A stretch of 64,000 nucleotides of DNA from Poronia punctata (lineage: Eukaryota > Ascomycota > Sordariomycetes > Xylariales > Xylariaceae). The stretch covers positions 124,001-188,000 of the forward strand of contig MU401506.1 in the NCBI GenBank assembly GCA_022579005.1, in the 5' to 3' direction. Of this stretch, positions 31,734 to 44,114 are shown in pieces. Made by a program: the position numbers and the translations under genes. Below the pieces are notes generated by a model. That model worked only from the letters and a program-made list of their open reading frames with translations. It ran no database searches and had not been told where the DNA came from. Each line of letters opens with the position of its first letter. Position 1 is the stretch's first letter.

Positions 31734-34700
31734 ATTTCCTTTGTGTGTTCCGTCCTCGTGGTGTAACGAACAATTTTTGAATCCCGCAGCAGCACGGCAA
31801 AAACCCCGTTAAATCGTGTAGGAAGTTTACGTGGCCAGTGCCGTGCCGTTGTCTCGCATTTTATTCATTCTTACATCCTTGCTCTCTCTTTTTCCCCGAC
31901 TGTCTCTATTTGTCAACCCTTACGATCTCACATAAGATTTCACAATCCTAGTACCTCATCTGGCAAATAACATCTAGCCTAGGTAGCTATTGTGTTGGCT
32001 TGTGAGTCATCACTATAACCCCTTCTTCACCAGCCTCGGCGAACACTATATCCTATTTCTTGATGCACAAATCTAGGACACCAAGCAGACACCAACAAAG
32101 GCTTGGGATATTCGAGCCGTAAGAAATATACTAGTCTAGGGAATTAATACAAGGACAGCCAGACTGTTGCTGGTGACTACGCTCCACATTGATTTTGCTG
32201 TTATTTACACTCAATAGCATAAACGAAAGGAAGGTGAGACAATACTAATAAACAGGCGAAAACACCCGAAGCCACTTTGTATCACTAATCTGCGAGTACC
32301 TACCTAGCCTACGCCGAAGCGGCATTAGCATTGCCCCTTAATATTTGCCCTAGAACGCCGGGCATGTTTGTGATGGCCGCCTTTTTAATGTGATGAGGTT
32401 GCCGGGCAGCCCGGGTCCTGTCGTTGTGATTTTAATGAATGATACTTTGCTTCACGTACTAATATGAGGAATGCCATTACTGATGAGTGCTATAGGTACT
32501 CTAGGAAAGGGCCTCGGAGATTTGCCCTGTACTCCACGTCTTATTACGCAAAACTTACGTATACACGTATCCTATTGCGACTCACAAATCGCATGAGGGT
32601 TTGAAGCTTTGGGGCCTTTCCCGTGACGCGCTGATTGCGTACTCGTATGCATGGCACTCGTGGACAAACAACTCATAATAAGCGCAAGAAGTCAAATTGA
32701 CCACCTGTAGATGGAAAGTTGAACCGAAATACAAGTGCCATCTCACTCTTATCACAGACTAAGGACAACGCGAATGAGGATAAAGTTGACAAGTCTGCAG
32801 ATTGTCGAATCCTACCTTGTTTATATAAATAGTGATACGCATGAAGGTGCGAGCAATTTCAAATGGACAGGCTTATTTGAAGTTACCTGGGGATATCCTG
32901 TAGATCGCAAGGCTAAGCTCAAAAAGCACTAGATACCACATGTGATAAACGCTAATCGTCATTTTGTAGGCGCAGATGAGAAGATAAAAAAAATGCATTG
33001 GCGCGGCCGACATTGAAGGAGAATTCAGATCCAATCAGTCGGTTCTGGAGACAAAACATGGAATTTGATCCATTGGTGAGAAAGCGCGCGTTTGGCAGGC
33101 CGCCTGGTCCGAGAAAAAACGCCATGTGCCTGGGCCTACGATGTGTGGACGGCCGGGTGTTTAGGAGTACATCTTGCAGAGCTAGCCGAGACTGTCGCAG
33201 CTAGTGAAAAGTCAGCGACCAATCAAGCGTTGCGTTTCGTTTCAAACAGGGATAATCTGAGATCTGCACTAGTGCTTCTATGCCCCCTGTCGTCCGTCGG
33301 TGAGTGGTAATTTTCAGGTGTGCTAGGGTTCTACCAGGCCCGTCATGGGTGTTCCCGCCTGCCAGATCCACAAGAACAGATCCAATGCGACATCGTAGGT
33401 ACCTCTGTACTTGTAAAGCTACCAGTGAACAGGTCGGCGAGTCACGGCTGCTAGTGAGCTGTGAGTCGTGAGCCCACCTTTCTATGCCAATTATTGGCTA
33501 TGAGCCGCTGTAACTGTATCGCGACAGCGTAGAATGATAGGTGGCAAGCTCCCGAAAGCCCGTTTGTTTTACATGCACAAATCCCATCCCTGGTGCGGCC
33601 TTGTCGGCAGACATGGGCCCATGAATATCTTGCCCGCCCTCATCGTTTGTATCGTGCAGGATGTGAGATACGAACGCTCAGAGAAAGGGGAAACCCCACC
33701 AAAGCTAACAAAGGTTTGGTACGCCACCAGGCCAGAAGCCAGGCCACCAGGGCCGATGGCTGTCCTGTTGATATGCCTATCGTACCACTAAAATCCGGCT
33801 AGGGGCATTTTGCAAGTAATGAGAAGTCTTGGAATTGTTCGTCGGTGGGGTGGTTGGGAGAAAGGGCTGGCTAGGGGCAACGTAGTTTTATCATAAATGC
33901 TGTATGTCCACGGCCTCTGATTCATGTTGACTCTTCCTAGTGGAATTGACAGTTTTGATTTCGATTCTTTGCCCATTAGGTCTTGTTAAGCCCATTACCC
34001 TCGTTATCCACGTTCCATAACGATTGGCAGTCGCTACCGTGCCCAGGCGGTTGCCCAGGAAAACAAGTTTATTAGCAACAGCAAGACCGTTCGGCCGATA
34101 GCCGCAATTTGCTTCCCACAACAGGACCTTTTTTTCCATCTACATAGACAGAGCTGAGAAAAGTCGGTACACTCATTCATTTGTGAGGCCCTGGTATATA
34201 TACCAATACAGCCGCTGGACGCGCTTCCACATTCTTTGACGATATATATACCTTGCACTACTACCTACGAGTGGTCTACGTACTGTCAGGGCATATTTAT
34301 ACGTTGGCCTGTTCTGTGGCCTGTTGAAGATATACGCCCTTCCGGTATAACAATCGGGAGACGAGCTCATTTTAGATCCATCAGTATCCTGATCCACACG
34401 TACATACGTGCCTCTAGCAGTGTTTGTTAGACAAGGTACTTATCTGGGAGTACCGTCTACACCTGACAAAGACCGCTAAAGATAGCCGTGTCCCGTCAAT
34501 CTCGAGTCATACGCATCGCCTTTTCTTGCAGGTTCTCCCATTGTCCTCCATTTATCCAGCAGACAAAGGAACGATCAACCAGAGTCGACGGCTGTTCAAC
34601 CAAGACAAAGCGCTGTCAAGGTCACAATAACAAGACGTTCGCTTGCCTATCACTTACCTGGTTCTTACAAAGGGACAGACAACACAATGCCTTTCTGAAA

Positions 34701-34923
34701 AAGGCGTTTCTTACAAATAAAACCCTTTAACCCCCGAGGATCTGGATCATCGACCAACTCACTTACGGCAGTATAGATCTGCCCTTGTCCCCCGTTTTCC
34801 ACCCCGGTCAGGCAACGGGGTTATCGAATACTGCCATCTAGGCACACAAACTAACAAGTACTCAACATCTTATTATTGCAGCGCCGGATCGCTGCCACCA
34901 CCGGTTCTATCACGACATCCCTA
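31734..34923. other. 3.2-kb gene-poor spacer
   Basis: No supported gene on either strand. Frames at 33092-33310, 33534-33802 and 34034-34397 overlap in several frames and show no motif. A CTAAC word (34848-34854) and TTATTGCAG (34873-34881) just before the ferric reductase suggest the end of a leader intron. Confidence 0.5.
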
Positions 34924-36780
34924 ATGGTCGCATTACGAGCCATCGACATGACGTCGACTTTAATAACACCAACGCCTACAGGCGAGGCCGACGCGGCTGC
35001 CACTATAGCGCCGTACGCTACAGGTTTAACGGGTGTCAACCAGACAGTGAACATGATATTCAAGGACTCTCTTTGGTGGTCGCTGGGCATACTCGCGCTG
35101 ATCGTCCTCATTCTGAGGCTTCTGGAAATAGCATGGGCAAAACTGCGCCATGTATCTGCCATGTCGTTAACAGCCGATCAGCAAGGGTACTGGAAGTCTT
35201 CGCAGTGGAGTTGGATGCCTAGCCTGAAGAAAAACCTCACATACGCCCCTTTTTGGCGCAAGCGACATAATCGAGAGATCCGACTATCATCAGCCCTCAA
35301 TATTGGCACCTTGCCATCCCGACTACACTCAGTCATCCTTGGTGGCTATCTAATCAGCAACATCGTCTACATGTTCTACTTGGACTGGTCACAAGAAAAT
35401 CACTATGCCCTCGCCGCCGAGGTTCGCGGCCGATCGGGGACCCTCGCCGTCGTCAACATGGTTCCTTTGATCATTCTCGCCGGCCGAAATAATCCCCTCA
35501 TCTCGCTGTTGAAGGTCAGCTTCGATACCTATAACCTACTACATCGTTGGATGGGTCGTATGGTAGTGCTGGAGACCTTGGTCCATACGATCGCCTGGGC
35601 GGGCGTTCAAGTTGCTGCCGCTGGTTGGGATAGCTTGGGCCAAAAGATTCGCCACGAGACATTTATTGCCTCTGGTTTCGGTGGCACCATCTGCCTCTTG
35701 TTCATCTTCTTTCTATCACTCGGGCCAGTGCGCCATGCCTTCTACGAGACCTTCCTCAACGTTCATATCGTGCTGGCTCTCCTCGTGTTTGCCTTGACCC
35801 TGGTCCACTGTGCCTCGGCCGCGATCCCTGGTGGTCTGCCGCAGCTTCCGTGGATGATTGCCATTTTCTTACTCTGGTTCTTGGAGCGGTTCGCCCGCAT
35901 GTTGCGCCTCGCCTACAATAACTGGTCTTCCAAGCGTGGCTGGACCGAAGCAGTAGTTGAAGCCTTACCGGGTGAATGCAGCCGAGTGACGATGCACCTA
36001 CCCCGACACGTCGATGTCTCTCCGGGTACCCATGCCTATGTTCGTTTCATGGGAGTTTCGGCTTGGGAGAACCACCCCTTTTCCATTGCTTGGGTTGAAC
36101 ATCACCCCGACGAGTCGGACAGAGTACTAGGCGAGAAAGCCCCAGCGGAGAAGCCAGGTGCCGTCATCCGCAAAGGTACAACCTCGGTTTCTTTTGTCAT
36201 CGGCGCCCATACAGGCTTTACGCGACAACTGTTCGACACGGCGAGCAGGGCCGCCACGCAAACGATACGCATAAAGGCCGCTATGGAGGGACCTTACGCA
36301 GGCCATCATTCTCTCGACTCCTACGGCCACGCCGTTCTCTTTGCCGGCTCAACGGGCATCACCCACCAGCTCTCGTATCTAAAGCCGCTCCTGGAAGGCT
36401 TCAATAACGGAACAATCGCCACGAGACGGGTTACCCTAGTCTGGGTCATGCGTGACACGGAAGCGCTAGAGTGGGTCCGTCCATGGATGGATGAGATTCT
36501 GCGCATGCCACGACGTCGCGAGATTTTGAATATCAGACTCTTCGTTACCCGGCCCAAGAACTCGAAAGAGATCATCTCTGCCTCGAGCACCGTCCAAATG
36601 CTCCCAGGCCGGCCAGGTATCTCTACCATCCTTCAACGAGAAGTGGAACAGCAGGTCGGAGCGATGGTTGTCACTGTCTGCGGCCCCGGCGCGCTGGCCG
36701 ACGACGTGCGTCAAGCCGTGCGTGAGGTGCAGTGCGCCGAGAACGTTGTCGACTTTGTCGAGGAAAGCTTCACGTGGTAA
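34924..36780 (+). CDS. Ferric/cupric reductase transmembrane component (FRE family)
   Basis: Plasma-membrane flavocytochrome b that reduces extracellular Fe3+ or Cu2+ with cytosolic NADPH for high-affinity uptake. 618 aa from ATG 34924. A first membrane segment lies near residues 40-65 (SLWWSLGILALIVLILRLL). The ferric-reductase membrane domain (about 150-330) has the haem histidines in LLHRWMGR, LVHTIAW, FLNVHIVLA and TLVHC. An FAD-binding domain follows (about 335-450) with HPFSIAW. The NAD-binding part has EGPYAGHH, VLFAGSTGITHQ and VCGPGALADDVR. The ending VVDFVEESFTW is typical. The frame is open upstream to a likely splice acceptor at 34881, so a short upstream coding exon is possible; the ATG at 34948 is another start. 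It is about 8 kb from the mating-type neighbours and not obviously co-regulated with them. Confidence 0.92.
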   Translation: MVALRAIDMTSTLITPTPTGEADAAATIAPYATGLTGVNQTVNMIFKDSLWWSLGILALIVLILRLLEIAWAKLRHVSAMSLTADQQGYWKSSQWSWMPSLKKNLTYAPFWRKRHNREIRLSSALNIGTLPSRLHSVILGGYLISNIVYMFYLDWSQENHYALAAEVRGRSGTLAVVNMVPLIILAGRNNPLISLLKVSFDTYNLLHRWMGRMVVLETLVHTIAWAGVQVAAAGWDSLGQKIRHETFIASGFGGTICLLFIFFLSLGPVRHAFYETFLNVHIVLALLVFALTLVHCASAAIPGGLPQLPWMIAIFLLWFLERFARMLRLAYNNWSSKRGWTEAVVEALPGECSRVTMHLPRHVDVSPGTHAYVRFMGVSAWENHPFSIAWVEHHPDESDRVLGEKAPAEKPGAVIRKGTTSVSFVIGAHTGFTRQLFDTASRAATQTIRIKAAMEGPYAGHHSLDSYGHAVLFAGSTGITHQLSYLKPLLEGFNNGTIATRRVTLVWVMRDTEALEWVRPWMDEILRMPRRREILNIRLFVTRPKNSKEIISASSTVQMLPGRPGISTILQREVEQQVGAMVVTVCGPGALADDVRQAVREVQCAENVVDFVEESFTW

Positions 36781-39268
36781 AAGGAAGACAGAAGAAAAGA
36801 AAAAAAAAGGACGATACAGTTATAATTGATACTCGATGGGAAGTCTACGAAAGAAGGGTGGGACAATACCCGGCCTATAGATTTGAAAGCTATGGTTTGC
36901 TTTTTTGATTGCATTTACAGCGAGTTGGTCGGTTAGCAATGTAGGCGTTTCTAGGGATCCGGCTGGATTCATTGGCGGCGGATATGCGCTCCCGTCTAGA
37001 GGTACGGTTGAGGTTTTAGATTTTACCGTCGTAAATAAAGGGAACTCCATTTGTACATTCTCATCGCTCAGTCTCTATGATCCGTGACACTCGCCAGGCT
37101 TTGTTCTTCACATAGGCATTACTGAAACCTGGTTAGGCCTTCATGGCTGTCAACTAGATACCATTCAATTCTAACCATAGCCGCCAAGTATCGGCGATAC
37201 ATCATAATTGTTGAAAGTTTTGTGATAGACGACGATAAGATGCCTTCCACCCACCAGTGCAATAATGTTTGGGGATATTCGTAAGCCAGAGAGGGTGTCA
37301 CGGGTAGTTGTAAGGACTAGCCAGGGGCAGACGCCATATGTGTATAACGTTTCCAGTTCTTGAACGTTCGTTGAAAGCACACCACAGCAGCAAGTATCGC
37401 CAGCCTCGTATTGTCGATGGGTATTTTAACTGAAAACGAATACGGTGTTATTTACCCTGGAGATATATAACAACATACCTATCATACCACGTAAATGCAA
37501 CAAAGCCGGAGCCAAGCCTGAGAGGAAGTTACCCTTGGCACTCTCGCCTTTGCTTGGCATTGCTCTCCCGGACGCTTACCAAGTACACGTAGAAGCAGCT
37601 CGACCTTGTCACAGACTGCGCACTACGAGTAGGTTACAACGCTTCAGAAGAACAAGGAACAAAGGCAAGATAAAGAAAAGAAAAGCGATAGAACAAAAAG
37701 ATGACCGGTGAAATGACCAGTCGGGCGGATATGCGCGGGGGGGGGATCAGACTTTCATTGTTTCCTTGTGGGGATGTGTCACCGCCCTTCCCTTGCACAC
37801 CTCCATTTCCAGTTGAGCCTTCAATCTACCTAACTAGTCTACTTGCAGGCAGGCTCGAGGGAGAGTCGGAAGGAGAGAAACCGGGCGCTGAGGAAGGACA
37901 TTCATTCCTAACATGATAATCTCAAGGAGGTAGGTAATGAGTAGGTAAAAAAATAATTATTTGGTACCTACATGCATTTGCGATACCCATGTGCGATATA
38001 AGCGGTGTAAGTAAGCTCATGTCCACTGCCGACTACCTTGCCTACCACTACCCCCGCATCTCCCAGCTTGGTCGATAAGCACGGAAGCAGGTACGACGGC
38101 TGCTCTCTAGGTTAAGCCAATTGTGGTTCATAGAACACTTCAACGAATTGTATGATGGCTTGCCTCGTAGGGACTTGCGGTATAAGTTTGTACATACCGA
38201 GTAACATACATAATGCTTAAACTTGGGTTATTAGGTAGGCGCATGTAAACTAAGGTTAGGATGCACGTGTAGGCACTGTCCCGACCCGGCTGAGGCCGTC
38301 GTATGCCTATAATCTACGAGTACTGTCCTGCACAGCGGCCTGTAGGCTACTAGGCGCCTACTAGGATGTACAAGTAGGTAGGTATTTTGGGAGGTATTAT
38401 TATTTTGAGCTTGAAGATTGAAAACACGTAGTTCAGAGCCTGAGCTTATATGTTCATATTGGAGGTCTTCTATGAGTCACAACGACAATATCACAGCATT
38501 CCTTATGGCTAGGCACTATATTAGATATACCTACTACCTACCTAATGTAGGCTGTGTGAATATAAAACATTTCCAACCTGTACGTGTATGACTTGTGTTG
38601 CTTGTTTATTTTTGCCGATATCCCCATTTTCTGCACTAGACTAGGCGCTTTTTGTACCCCACTCTTAAGCACGACACAGATGGCGGCAAGTGAGAATCAG
38701 CTGTCAGGCGTTGTGGTTGCTTTGGTGTCCCCCCGTCCTGGCTTGTGATTGTCAACAAAAATATTCAACTCTGACCCACTTTGCGCCCCCTCGTCGTCCG
38801 CCTTATAGGTACACTCTAACCCTATGTGGTGTTTTGGAGCATGAAAACACACCCCATCTTACCCTTTGTCGCTTAGCTCAACATCTCCCACTGTCCACCA
38901 GGTGACGAAACACCCTGCATTTCTACATTTCTGCATTATTCCACCACCAGTGTCCACCACCTCCTTTCTGCAACCTTCCGACTTCCTTTCCAAAGCTTCA
39001 GACAACTTTTCATTCGCGTCTTGGGCCAGTCCTCAATATACCCAGAGCTGATTAGTCCTTTTCGTGTTCAACTTCTTCCCCTCCTTCATCTTACTTGACG
39101 CTCTTCACTCTACCATAGGCTTCATAATACCGAAAGACCAAGGGCACCCCCTCCAAGCCAGCATCGGCCTTTTCTTTTTTCCTCACAACAAACAAACTAA
39201 ATATCAACACCTGGACACATCGTGTTGCCAACTATCCTCATAGTTGTTACGCGACACAAAACTACATA
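36781..39268. other. 2.5-kb spacer before KAP95
   Basis: No supported gene. Many TACCTA/TAGGTA words (for example 37930-37980 and 38360-38390). The last 400 bases are pyrimidine-rich, like a fungal promoter and 5' leader. Confidence 0.5.
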
Positions 39269-42200
39269 ATGGCTGAAGCAGGTGATATCAACACAGTCCT
39301 CCGCAATTCGCTGGCAACAGGTAAGTCATGTCGTCTGCTATTCAATACATGCAATCGCTTCCTATGACGACCAAAGCGGGTCGAAAGCGCGGTCGAACCT
39401 TTCCTCTTGTGGTTCATCTAGCTAAAACCTCACCCTTCTACCTGTAGATGCTGCCACGCGTAATAGCGCCGAGCAACAGCTCTCCCAGGCTGCGGAGACC
39501 AACTTCGTGGGTTCCCCCTTTCCCCGCGCGTCTCTACCCTCCTTGACGCTACGGTGATAGACGGTGATGTTGACGATATATCCCAGCCTTTGTACCTAGC
39601 AACCCTCGTCCAAGCTCTTGCCGATGAGAACGCCGAGCCCCAGATCCGAGTTGCCGCCGGTCTCGCTCTAAAGAATGCCTTCAGTGCCCGTGAAGCGGCC
39701 CGGCAGCAAGAGTCACAGGCGAAATGGCTACAACAGACAGACCAAGAGACCAAGAACCAGGTTAAGGCGTTAACCCTGCAGACACTATCGTCGAGCAACT
39801 CGCAGGCTGGCAATGCTGCTGCCCAGGTCATCGCCTCCATCGCAGGTATTGAACTGCCTAGAGAACAATGGTCTGAGCTCATGGGCACATTGGTGCAGAA
39901 TGTTAGCGCTGGCGCTCCCCATCAGAAGCAGGCCTCCCTGACATGTATCGGCTACATTTGCGACAGTCAAGATGCCGATCTGCGAGCGGCCTTGGTCGCG
40001 CACTCGAATGCTATCTTGACCGCTGTTGTGCAGGGCGCGCGCAAAGAAGAGACAAATATGGAGATTCGGCTCTCGGCTATTTCAGCACTTGGCGACTCAC
40101 TCGAGTTCGTCGGCAATAACTTCAAGCACGAGGGCGAGCGGAACTACATCATGCAGGTTGTATGCGAGGCCACACAAGCCGATGATTCGCGGATACAACA
40201 GGGGGCATTCGGCTGCCTTAACCGCATCATGGCTCTTTACTACGAGAACATGCGGTTCTATATGGAGAAGGCGCTCTTTGGATTGACCATTTTGGGCATG
40301 AAAAATGAAGACGAAGATGTCGCAAAACTGGCCGTGGAATTTTGGAGTACGGTATGCGAAGAGGAGATCAACATCGAGGAGGACAATAGCCAGGTGCGTA
40401 CTATCAACTCGGGCTGGATTTTTCGCGGCGGCGCGTGCTAATCACGGGCGACGACAGGTTGAATCTGCCGATCAGATGCGTCCCTTTTACAACTTTGCGC
40501 GTGTTGCGACGGGAGAAGTCGTTCCCCAGCTACTGATTCTCCTTACCAAGCAAGACGAGGATGCCACGGATGACGAGTATAACCTACCCCGGGCCGCATA
40601 CCAGTGTCTTCAGTTATATGCCCAGGCCGTCGGCCCTAACATTGTCCCGCCCGTACTCCAGTTTGTTGAGCAGCACCTACGTAACGAAGACTGGCATTTC
40701 CGTGAGGCTGCCGTCGCTGCGTTCGGTGCCATCATGGAGGGTCCTGAAGAAAGCGTTCTCGAGCCAATCGTGAAGCAGGCCCTGCCCATCCTGATTACTA
40801 TGATGGAAGACCCCTCTGTTTTCGTCAGGGACTCGACGGCATACGCATTGGGTCGGATCACCGAGTTCTGCTCGTCCGCCATCGACCCTGACGCACATTT
40901 CGACCAGCTCGTCCGGGCTCTGTTCACCGGCGTTCACAACCCTAAGATGGCCGCGTCTTGCTGCTGGTCGCTCATGAACCTTGCCGAGCGCTTCTCGGGC
41001 GATTTCGATGCTAGCTCCAACCCCCTGACTCCTCACTTCAATCAGAGTGTCCAGACGCTGCTGGAAGTGACGGCGCAGATTACAGTAGACGGAACAGTGC
41101 GGACGACGTCGTACGAAGTTCTCAGTGCCTTCGTTCAACATGCCGCGACCGACAGCTTCCCCTCTGTGGCTCAGCTGTCGGACGTGATAATCAAACGCCT
41201 TGAGGAGACGGTGCCGCTGCAAAGCGAAGTCCAGAGCATCGAGGATAAGATTACCCTGGAGGAAATGCAGACCAGTCTTAACACGGTTCTTCAGGCCATT
41301 ATCCAACGGCTAGAGAAGGAGATCGCGCCGCAAGGTGATAGAATCATGCAAGTCGTTCTTCAGATCTTGAGCACCGTCGGGCCCAAGTCCAGTGTTCCCG
41401 AGGCTGTATTTGCCACCATCAGCGGCCTTGCCAACGCCATGGAAGAGGACTTTATCAAGTACATGGATGCTTTTGCTCCCTTCCTGTACAACGCCTTGGC
41501 CAATCAGGAAGAGCCTGCTGTCTGCTCCATGGCTATTGGCCTGGTGAGCGACATCACGCGTTCCATGGGCGAGAGGAGCCAGCCATACTGTGATAACTTT
41601 ATGAACTATCTACTAAACAACCTCAGGGTATGTCTTGCCCCAAAATGCATATTGTTATGTCTTGTCGGGATACCTGAGCTAACATGCAGTCACAGAGCGC
41701 GGCGCTGTCGAACCAGTTTAAGCCGGCCATCCTGCAGTGCTTCGGCGACATTGCCAGTGCTATTGGCGGTCATTTCGAGACTTACCTGTCGGTGGTCGCA
41801 CAGGTGCTCCAGCAGGCGGCAGCCGTTACGGCGGCTCCCGATGGTTCTTACGAGATGTTTGATTATGTCATCTCTCTGCGAGAGGGTATCATGGATGCCT
41901 GGGGCGGCATTATTGGTGCAATGAAGTCGGGTGGCAAGAGTAGGTCTTTGGCCGCCAGAAACGAAATGGTACCCTTACTAACTGTTTGACAGCCCAAGCT
42001 CTTCAGCCCTACGTCGAGTCCATCTTCCAACTTCTCAATATCGTATCCCAGGATATGAACCGGAGCGAGTCGCTCATGAGATCCGCCATGGGAGTCATTG
42101 GGTATGTATATTGAACCATGCCTGTGCCGCGTCCCCATCGACGTACTAACAGCTAGACAGTGACTTGGCCGATGCCTATCCTCACGGAGAGCTGGTCGAA

Positions 42201-42350
42201 GGGTTCCGACAAGACTGGATCAGTGCCATGATCAAGGAGACGAAGACAAACCGCGAGTTCCAGCAACGCACGATTGAGACTGCTAGATGGGCTCGGGAAC
42301 AGGTTAAGCGCCAACTGGGTGGCTCTTCGGCCGTCATGCATCAGACATGA
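39269..42350 (+). CDS. KAP95: Importin subunit beta-1 (karyopherin 95)
   Basis: Carries importin-alpha/cargo complexes through nuclear pores and releases them on RanGTP. Seven exons: 39269-39320, 39448-39506, 39587-40393, 40458-41627, 41690-41939, 41993-42101 and 42161-42350, in frame to 878 aa. The start is MAEAGDINTVLRNSLATD. The importin-beta N-terminal Ran-binding region reads LYLATLVQALADENAEPQIR and AAGLALKNAFSAREA. HEAT repeats fill the rest, for example MEIRLSAISALGDSLEFV, WHFREAAVAAFGAIMEG, FVRDSTAYALGRITEF and MAASCCWSLMNLAERF. The C-terminal part reads GDIASAIGGHFETYL, DMNRSESLMRSAMGVIGDL and ends in RQLGGSSAVMHQT. Exon 2 ends at a GTGGGT donor; this was chosen because otherwise the frame stops at once. 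Confidence 0.95.
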
Positions 42351-44114
42351 AAGCATATTCCGACCTAACGTCCCTTTTCCGTCTATCTGTCGTGCCGAGC
42401 CCCGTACCCCTAGCCCGCCACAACCGAGAAGCGCAGCTTTGCCTCCCCCCTCGACCCAGCAAATCCGGGCGAATCCAGGCTTCCTGCGTATCAAAGTCGA
42501 AAGTAACCCAGCAACGACGCCCTACCCACTCAGCCCCATCCCCAGCAACGATTTCCCCCGATCATCATCCCGACATATGAATGAGCCATGTGTATATAGA
42601 TCCCTACGCCGACATTGCCTTATTAGTCCAAATACCCTCCCCCGGTCACATCCCCGATATCACATACCCATCCCCCGCATACTTTACACGATGCCATCTC
42701 ACCACTTGTGTATCCTTTGCTGAGTTTAGATCCGGTTTTGAGAGCGGAATCACACCCCCCGGAGACGTTACTGTTAAAGAGTATAGTCTCATCATGTACG
42801 CCCCTTTCTACTATACGATTGGGGTCACGAAGTCATGTAAAAAGATGAATTACGGGGTGGTTGTCATGAAGATACCCCCCAAAGCGTGAAAGAGAAAGTC
42901 GACGATGCACCTATCTCTCCGTGTGTCTGAAAATGTTCAAGTGAACATTATACACCTCGAATCCGGCCCAGTGCTTGTGCACACTGAGGAAGAGGGATCT
43001 AGGATGCAAAGACAGCGAGACCCAAAACACAATAAGCGTCGCGTCATGCGGACGACGTTGGACTGATGTCAATGTCAGACGACTTCATCCAATGTTCCCA
43101 GAGGAAAGCCGCCTCTGCCGTCCGTTTTAGGGACATTTATTTTATGAAACCCCAGTCCGCCGTCTACCCCCTCCACTCAATACCACCTAAGCTAAACAAA
43201 CCTTGCTTGCGCTGGGGGAGGTCGTTGGTAGAGTAGTTCTGGTGTTATAGAAATATCAAACCCCTCGTACCGCTATGTCGTGTTGAATCGCTTTTGATGA
43301 TTATATGTGATTGTACAATCAACACCGGTGATTTATGTATCATGAGCTAATATTGTTAGCTCCCTTATTTTTATTTTTATGTAAGTGTGCTGGGATATCG
43401 AGACCTCATTATGATGGCGGTTAGGGAACGGCAGGTATGCGTACACCCTTAACCTATTTAGTTTTACATCATGAAAGTTATACATCATGAACCCTGCTTT
43501 ATTTTACTTCAAGTTGCATTTTCTCCTCGTTCTACATAAATCTTGATCTTATACCCTTTTGCCGTACCATACATACCCAATCGCTCGTTCCTATCCGGTC
43601 CAACCAACTCCAGCCTTTGTGCGCCGTCCGATCCCATAAGTATAGATACACGATATGAAAAGACAGCCCAGATGAAAATGTATGTATGGATATGTCGGGC
43701 GCTTCGACCCGAAAAGATGGCCGATCTCATCCCGGCTTTTCAAAATGGTACAATCCAGTTTGATCAATGAAATGTGTCCGAGTAATCCGCAAGATGAAGG
43801 AGAAAAGTTGGGCTTCTATGACGGTGAAAAAGGGGGGTGTAGGGGTATAAGTCGCTGTTCATTTAGATGTGGAGTCTGGACATATAATGTGGCATAATAT
43901 AAGGGATGCGTAAACACCTCGTTGACAGCGGTGATAAGAATGAGTTTGGGCTGTCGTGAGTTAATACTTTGTTGTATTGTTTGATTGTCGTCTTGAAAGA
44001 CGGCCTAAGGGGATCGATCAAGTGAGCGATTACATTACAGACAAGCCGAGGTTATCCCGTAAGTATTTACGGCTTGGATATTATCCAAAAGCCATCGTAG
44101 ACAGGACAAGTGAT
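42351..44114. other. Spacer between the 3' ends of KAP95 and the Zn2Cys6 gene
   Basis: Convergent genes, about 1.8 kb apart. No coding frame with recognisable content. Confidence 0.5.

Noticed and set aside
34876..34923. Ferric reductase start at 34876
   Set aside because: The codon there is TTG and lies inside a likely splice acceptor; the first ATG is at 34924.
38041..38120. Possible 5S rRNA-like segment
   Set aside because: Only a few short words resemble 5S; the conserved internal control region is not present.
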